Assembly: GCA_000686145.1 (NCBI GenBank)
Contig: JMMB01000007.1
Span: forward strand, 3,100,001-3,164,000
Length of the DNA stretch: 64,000 nt
Direction of reading: 5' to 3'
Source of the DNA: Peptostreptococcaceae bacterium VA2
GTDB lineage: Bacteria > Bacillota > Clostridia > Peptostreptococcales > Peptostreptococcaceae
Each line of letters begins with the position of its first letter. Position 1 is the first letter of the stretch. Below, piece by piece: positions 60,167 through 64,000 of the stretch. A program made the position numbers and the translations under genes. Below the pieces are notes generated by a model. The model saw only the letters and a list, made by a program, of their open reading frames with translations, made no database searches and was not told the DNA's origin.

Positions 60167-62047
60167 ATGAGTATGATAAAGTCATTTGATGAATTAAAAA
60201 ATTTAGTTACTGAATTAAAGCCAATTCTTGATATGAGAGAAAATCACAATAGAAACAATCTTACTAAAAGAGAAATATTAGTTTGTGGAGGTACTGGATG
60301 TACCTCTGCAGATAGTTTACAAATAATAGAAAACTTAAGAAGTGAAATTAAAAGTGCAGGTCTTGAAAATGAAGTTGAAGTTCACTTAACAGGATGTTTT
60401 GGATTCTGTGCCAAAGGTCCTATTGCTAAGGTCTTCCCTGATAACGTTTTCTATGTTCAAGTTACTCCAGATGATGCTAAAGAAATAGTAACTGAGCATT
60501 TAGTTAACCATAAAGTGGTAGAAAGACTACTATTTGAAGAGCCCTCTCTTGACCATAAAAAAGTAGAGAAACATGATGATATGTCTTTTTATAAAAAACA
60601 ATCTCGTGTTGCACTTAGAAATTGTGGGCATATAAACCCCGAAGATGTAAATGAATACATAGGATGCGATGGCTATGTAGCTCTAGGTAAATGTATATCT
60701 GAGTTATCTCCAGAAGAAGTTATTTCAGAAGTTAAAGCATCTGGCCTTAGAGGTAGGGGGGGAGCTGGATTCCCTACTGGTGTTAAATGGGAATCTTCTG
60801 CTCAAACACCTCCAGGACAAAAATATGTTGTATGTAATGCCGATGAAGGTGACCCAGGAGCATTTATGGATAGATCTATACTTGAAGGAGACCCTCATAG
60901 TGTATTAGAAGCTATGGCTGTATGTGGTTATGCAATTGGAGCTGATACTGGATACATCTATATAAGAGCTGAATATCCTCTTGCTATAGAAAGATTAAAA
61001 ATTGCAATATCCCAAGCTGAAAATGCAGGAGTACTTGGAAAAAACATATTAGGTACTGATTTTAATTTTAACATAGAATTAAAATACGGTGCTGGAGCAT
61101 TTGTTTGTGGCGAAGGTACTGCTCTTATAAATTCTATAGAAGGTAAGCGTGGTGAACCTAGAATGAAAACTTTTAGTTCATCAAAACGAGGTTTATGGGA
61201 TGTTCCAACTTGTTTAAATAATGTTGAAACTTTTGCTAATATACCTGCAATAATAAATAAGGGGGCTTCTTGGTTTACTGAATATGGAACTGAAGATTCT
61301 CCTGGAACTAAGGTTTTCGCTCTTGGTGGAAAAATAAATAATGTTGGTCTTGTTGAAGTTCCAATGGGAACTACTTTAAGAGAAATAGTTTTTGAAATAG
61401 GTGGAGGAATTCCTGAAGGAAGAAGTTTTAAGGCTGTTCAAACAGGAGGACCATCTGGTGGATGTATCTCTTCTAAAAACTTAGATACCCCTATAGATTT
61501 CAAATCATTAGGTGCAATAGGTTCTATGATGGGTTCAGGAGGTATGCTTGTTCTTGATGACTCTGACTGCATGGTTAATATATGTAAATTCTTCCTTGAG
61601 TTTACTGTTGAAGAATCTTGTGGAAAATGTACTCCTTGCCGTATAGGTAATAAACGTTTACTTGAAATGCTTCAAAAGATAACTGATGGTAAAGGAACTC
61701 TAAAAGATTTAGATGATTTAAGAGAACTAGCTACAACTATAAAATCTACTTCTTTATGCGGACTTGGAAAATGTGCTCCTAATCCAGTTTTAAGTACACT
61801 TAATAATTTCTATGATGAATATTTAGCTCATGTTGTAGATAAAAAATGTCCTTCTGGAAAATGTCAGTCTCTACTTAGTTTTGTTATAACCGATGCATGT
61901 AAAGGATGTACTAAATGTTCTAAAATATGCCCTGCTGGCTGTATAACTGGTAATGTTAAGGAAAAACATACAATAGATACTACTAAATGCTTAAAATGTG
62001 GTGCTTGCCTAGATAGCTGCAAATTTAAAGCTATTATTAAACAATAA
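60167..62047 (+). CDS. hydB: Bifurcating [FeFe]-hydrogenase beta subunit HydB (NuoF-like)
   Basis: 626 residues. Order: N-terminal thioredoxin-like [2Fe-2S] domain (CGGTGC, CFGFCAKGP), NuoF core with FMN and NADH sites (GLRGRGGAGFPTGVKW, CNADEGDPGAFMDR, GAGAFVCGEGTAL), 4Fe-4S site SCGKCTPCRIG, and a C-terminal two-cluster ferredoxin domain (CKGCTKCSKICPAGC, CLKCGACLDSCKF). This is the NAD(H)- and flavin-binding subunit of the soluble complex. It starts 13 bases after hydC. Confidence 0.95.
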   Translation: MSMIKSFDELKNLVTELKPILDMRENHNRNNLTKREILVCGGTGCTSADSLQIIENLRSEIKSAGLENEVEVHLTGCFGFCAKGPIAKVFPDNVFYVQVTPDDAKEIVTEHLVNHKVVERLLFEEPSLDHKKVEKHDDMSFYKKQSRVALRNCGHINPEDVNEYIGCDGYVALGKCISELSPEEVISEVKASGLRGRGGAGFPTGVKWESSAQTPPGQKYVVCNADEGDPGAFMDRSILEGDPHSVLEAMAVCGYAIGADTGYIYIRAEYPLAIERLKIAISQAENAGVLGKNILGTDFNFNIELKYGAGAFVCGEGTALINSIEGKRGEPRMKTFSSSKRGLWDVPTCLNNVETFANIPAIINKGASWFTEYGTEDSPGTKVFALGGKINNVGLVEVPMGTTLREIVFEIGGGIPEGRSFKAVQTGGPSGGCISSKNLDTPIDFKSLGAIGSMMGSGGMLVLDDSDCMVNICKFFLEFTVEESCGKCTPCRIGNKRLLEMLQKITDGKGTLKDLDDLRELATTIKSTSLCGLGKCAPNPVLSTLNNFYDEYLAHVVDKKCPSGKCQSLLSFVITDACKGCTKCSKICPAGCITGNVKEKHTIDTTKCLKCGACLDSCKFKAIIKQ

Positions 62048-62068
62048 TTTGGTTTAGGGGGGATATCA

Positions 62069-63862
62069 ATGAGTTTAGTAAATTTAACTATAAATGGAAA
62101 ATCTGTATCAGTACCCAAAGGTACTACTATTTTAGAAGCTGCTAAAAATATAAATGTTAAAATACCTAATCTTTGTCATTTGCATATGAGCGAGATAAAC
62201 ATGGTTAATCAATGTGCATCATGTCGTGTGTGTATGGTTAGTGCTGGTAGAGGTTTAGTTCCAGCCTGTGGAACTCTTGTTAAAGAAGGTATAAATGTTC
62301 AAACTAATACTAAAGAAGCATTAAATGCTAGAAAAAATGTTGTTGAGCTTTTATTGTCTGACCATCCTCAAGATTGTCTAGCTTGTGAAAAAAATGGAAA
62401 TTGTGAATTACAAAGTATAGCTGCTGATTTAGGCATAAGAGAAATAAGATTTAAAGGAGAGCAATCCACTACTCCAACAGATAACTCATCTAAGTCTATA
62501 GTTAAAGATCATGATAAATGTATATTATGTAGAAGATGCGAAACAATGTGCAATGAAATTCAAACTGTAGGTGTTTTATCTGGTATAAATAGAGGCTTTA
62601 ATACTGAAGTTGGTACTTTCTTTAACGCTAATTTATGTGATACAGAGTGCACTTACTGCGGTCAATGTATCTCCGTTTGCCCAACTGGTGCTTTAACTGA
62701 AGTTAATAATATACCATTGGTATGGGACGCACTAAGCCAAAATAAAAAAACTGTTGTAGTTCAAGTTGCACCTGCTGTAAGAGTTGCAATAGGCGAAGAA
62801 TTTGGCTTAGAACCTGGCGCTATATCAACTGGTAAAATGGTTGCAGCTTTAAGATCCATTGGCTTTAAGCATGTATCTGATACAAATTTTGCAGCAGACC
62901 TTACAATATTAGAAGAAGCTTCAGAGTTTTTACACAGACTTAAAGAAAATCACAATCTTCCAATATTAACAAGTTGTTGTCCTGCATGGATAAACTTTGT
63001 TGAAAATAATTATCCTCAATTATTAAATTTACCTTCTAGCTGTAAATCTCCTCAAGAGATGTTTGGTGCTATAGCCAAAAATTACTTTGGCCCTAAGGTT
63101 ATGAACGTAGAACCAAAAGACATGTATGTTGTTTCAGTAATGCCTTGTGTTGCTAAAAAATACGAGTGTTCTCGAAGTGAATTAGGTCAAGGAGAAGTCC
63201 TTGATGTTGATGTAGTTATAACTACTAGAGAGCTAGCTAAAATGATAAAAGAATCTGGCATAGATTTACTAAACCTTGAAGAAGAATCTTTTGATAGTCC
63301 TTTAGGAGAATCTACTGGATCTGCTGATATATTTGGGGCTACTGGAGGAGTTTTAGAAGCTGCTCTTCGTACTGCATATGAATGGGTAACTAATAAAGAA
63401 TTAACTGATGTTAACTTTACTCAAGTTAGAGGTCTAGAAGGAATAAAAGAAGCTAGTATAGATATAGATGGAACTATAGTGAATGTTTGTGCAGTTAGTA
63501 GCCTTGGAAATGCTAGAAAAGTTATGGATGAGGTTGCTAATGGTAATTCTAAATATCATATTATAGAAATAATGGCTTGTCCTGGTGGATGTGTTGCTGG
63601 TGGCGGTCAACCTTATCATCATGGTGATTATGATGTAGTTAAAAAAAGAGCTAAAGGATTGTATAACATAGATAGCAGTAAAAAGTTACGTAAATCGCAT
63701 GAAAATCCTTCTATAATTGCTTTATATGATACTTTCTTAGGAAAGCCATATGGAGATTATGCTCATAAATACCTTCATACTCACTACTTTGACAAGAGTA
63801 TTGTATACGAAAAAAATAATAGCAAATGTAGCACTTCTAAAGAAGCAGATGCTACTATTTAA
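62069..63862 (+). CDS. hydA: [FeFe]-hydrogenase catalytic subunit HydA
   Basis: 597 residues. N-terminal [2Fe-2S] domain (Cys36, 49, 52, 67), His-Cys cluster (His99, Cys103, 106, 112), two [4Fe-4S] clusters (Cys151-161 and 194-204), and the H-cluster domain: L1 TSCCPAW (301-307), L2 MPCVAKKYE (358-366), L3 MACPGGCVAGGGQP (502-515). It lacks the extra C-terminal [2Fe-2S] domain of the Thermotoga enzyme. L1 has Ala where classical monomeric enzymes often have Gly. With HydBC it should couple NADH plus ferredoxin oxidation to H2. Confidence 0.96.
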   Translation: MSLVNLTINGKSVSVPKGTTILEAAKNINVKIPNLCHLHMSEINMVNQCASCRVCMVSAGRGLVPACGTLVKEGINVQTNTKEALNARKNVVELLLSDHPQDCLACEKNGNCELQSIAADLGIREIRFKGEQSTTPTDNSSKSIVKDHDKCILCRRCETMCNEIQTVGVLSGINRGFNTEVGTFFNANLCDTECTYCGQCISVCPTGALTEVNNIPLVWDALSQNKKTVVVQVAPAVRVAIGEEFGLEPGAISTGKMVAALRSIGFKHVSDTNFAADLTILEEASEFLHRLKENHNLPILTSCCPAWINFVENNYPQLLNLPSSCKSPQEMFGAIAKNYFGPKVMNVEPKDMYVVSVMPCVAKKYECSRSELGQGEVLDVDVVITTRELAKMIKESGIDLLNLEEESFDSPLGESTGSADIFGATGGVLEAALRTAYEWVTNKELTDVNFTQVRGLEGIKEASIDIDGTIVNVCAVSSLGNARKVMDEVANGNSKYHIIEIMACPGGCVAGGGQPYHHGDYDVVKKRAKGLYNIDSSKKLRKSHENPSIIALYDTFLGKPYGDYAHKYLHTHYFDKSIVYEKNNSKCSTSKEADATI

Positions 63863-63883
63863 TATTAATTAAGTCTTACATTA

Positions 63884-63931
63884 AAGAGTGGCTAGAGATT
63901 ATTTTGATAATCTTTAGCCACTCTTGTTTTT
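63884..63931. terminator. Bidirectional terminator after hydA
   Basis: AGAGTGGCTAgAGATTAT / ATAATCTtTAGCCACTCT stem with one mismatch; T-rich tail on the plus strand. It faces the partial minus-strand gene at the edge. Confidence 0.88.
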
Positions 63932-64000
63932 ATTTTTTTGTATCTATTAAATTAGATAATTTTTTTGTAAATTCTTGAGCAGCGTCATATCCCATTCTCT
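63930..64000 (-). CDS. 3' end of an unidentified minus-strand gene (partial)
   Basis: On the minus strand an open frame enters from the right edge and ends with MGYDAAQEFTKKLSNLIDTK, one further Lys and a TAA stop. Twenty-two codons are visible. It looks like an amphipathic C-terminal helix of a real protein and ends just before the shared hairpin, but is too short to name. Confidence 0.5.
   Translation of the reverse strand, partial: RMGYDAAQEFTKKLSNLIDTKK

Overview
The window is strongly AT-rich DNA from a strictly anaerobic, low-GC Firmicute. I place it in the Peptostreptococcaceae (relatives of Clostridioides, Paraclostridium and Romboutsia). The evidence is a trimeric bifurcating-type [FeFe]-hydrogenase, a Spo0E-like phosphatase, WhiA and many GGGGG/AGGAGG ribosome sites. 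From memory, a small type IV pilus cluster near engB-lon also resembles the secondary pilus cluster of C. difficile. No 16S rRNA or other marker is present, so genus is not decided. About 50 genes lie on the minus strand and only nine on the plus strand (feoAB, two chromate-transporter genes, one FNT channel, cls, hydCBA), so the minus strand is probably the leading strand.

Layout. 1-3.6 kb: phosphate uptake operon pstS-pstC-pstA-pstB (pstB runs off the left edge). pstS and pstC have separate promoters with the same Pho-box-like layout. 3.6-8.3 kb: PepF peptidase, DegV lipid-binding protein, MgtC-family and MscS-family membrane proteins, Spo0E-like protein. 8.4-10.9 kb: feoAB iron uptake, followed by a terminator that coincides with a decayed IS3 transposase end. 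10.9-15.7 kb: HtrA protease, Pgi, a candidate small RNA, and an Na/Pi cotransporter with TTAACA repeats upstream that suggest Pho control. 15.8-19.6 kb: COG2509 FAD oxidoreductase, two unknown small proteins, and an SEC-C zinc protein with a C-terminal HTH.

19.8-25.3 kb: a compact pilus operon in the order DUF881-like, pilB, pilC, pilin, pilM (probable ATT start), pilN, pilO. 25.4-36.2 kb: a twin-P-loop ATPase, then proteostasis and quality control: engB, lon, clpX, clpP, tig, a phosphodiesterase and an RNase PH-RdgB fusion; the chromate transporter pair lies divergently between lon and clpX. 36.3-46.7 kb: ligA, a 2-hydroxyacid dehydrogenase, rlmD, a membrane protein, an NSS symporter with an overlooked 32-residue partner, and pfkA-pyk. 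46.9-55.6 kb: dnaE and the murB-PHP-rapZ-yvcK-nudix-whiA cluster of cell-wall and carbon control. 55.7-63.9 kb: two divergent FNT channels, cardiolipin synthase and hydCBA. The last bases hold the 3' end of a minus-strand gene.

Most of the window is conserved core chromosome. I saw no prophage, CRISPR array, tRNA, rRNA or intact insertion sequence. I did not find a clearly new defence or biosynthetic system. The observations most worth checking are the three-site Pho regulon, the C-rich candidate sRNA at 13.87-14.01 kb, the pilus operon with its ATT start and DUF881-like first gene, the SEC-C/TFIIB-like protein, and the NSS small subunit.
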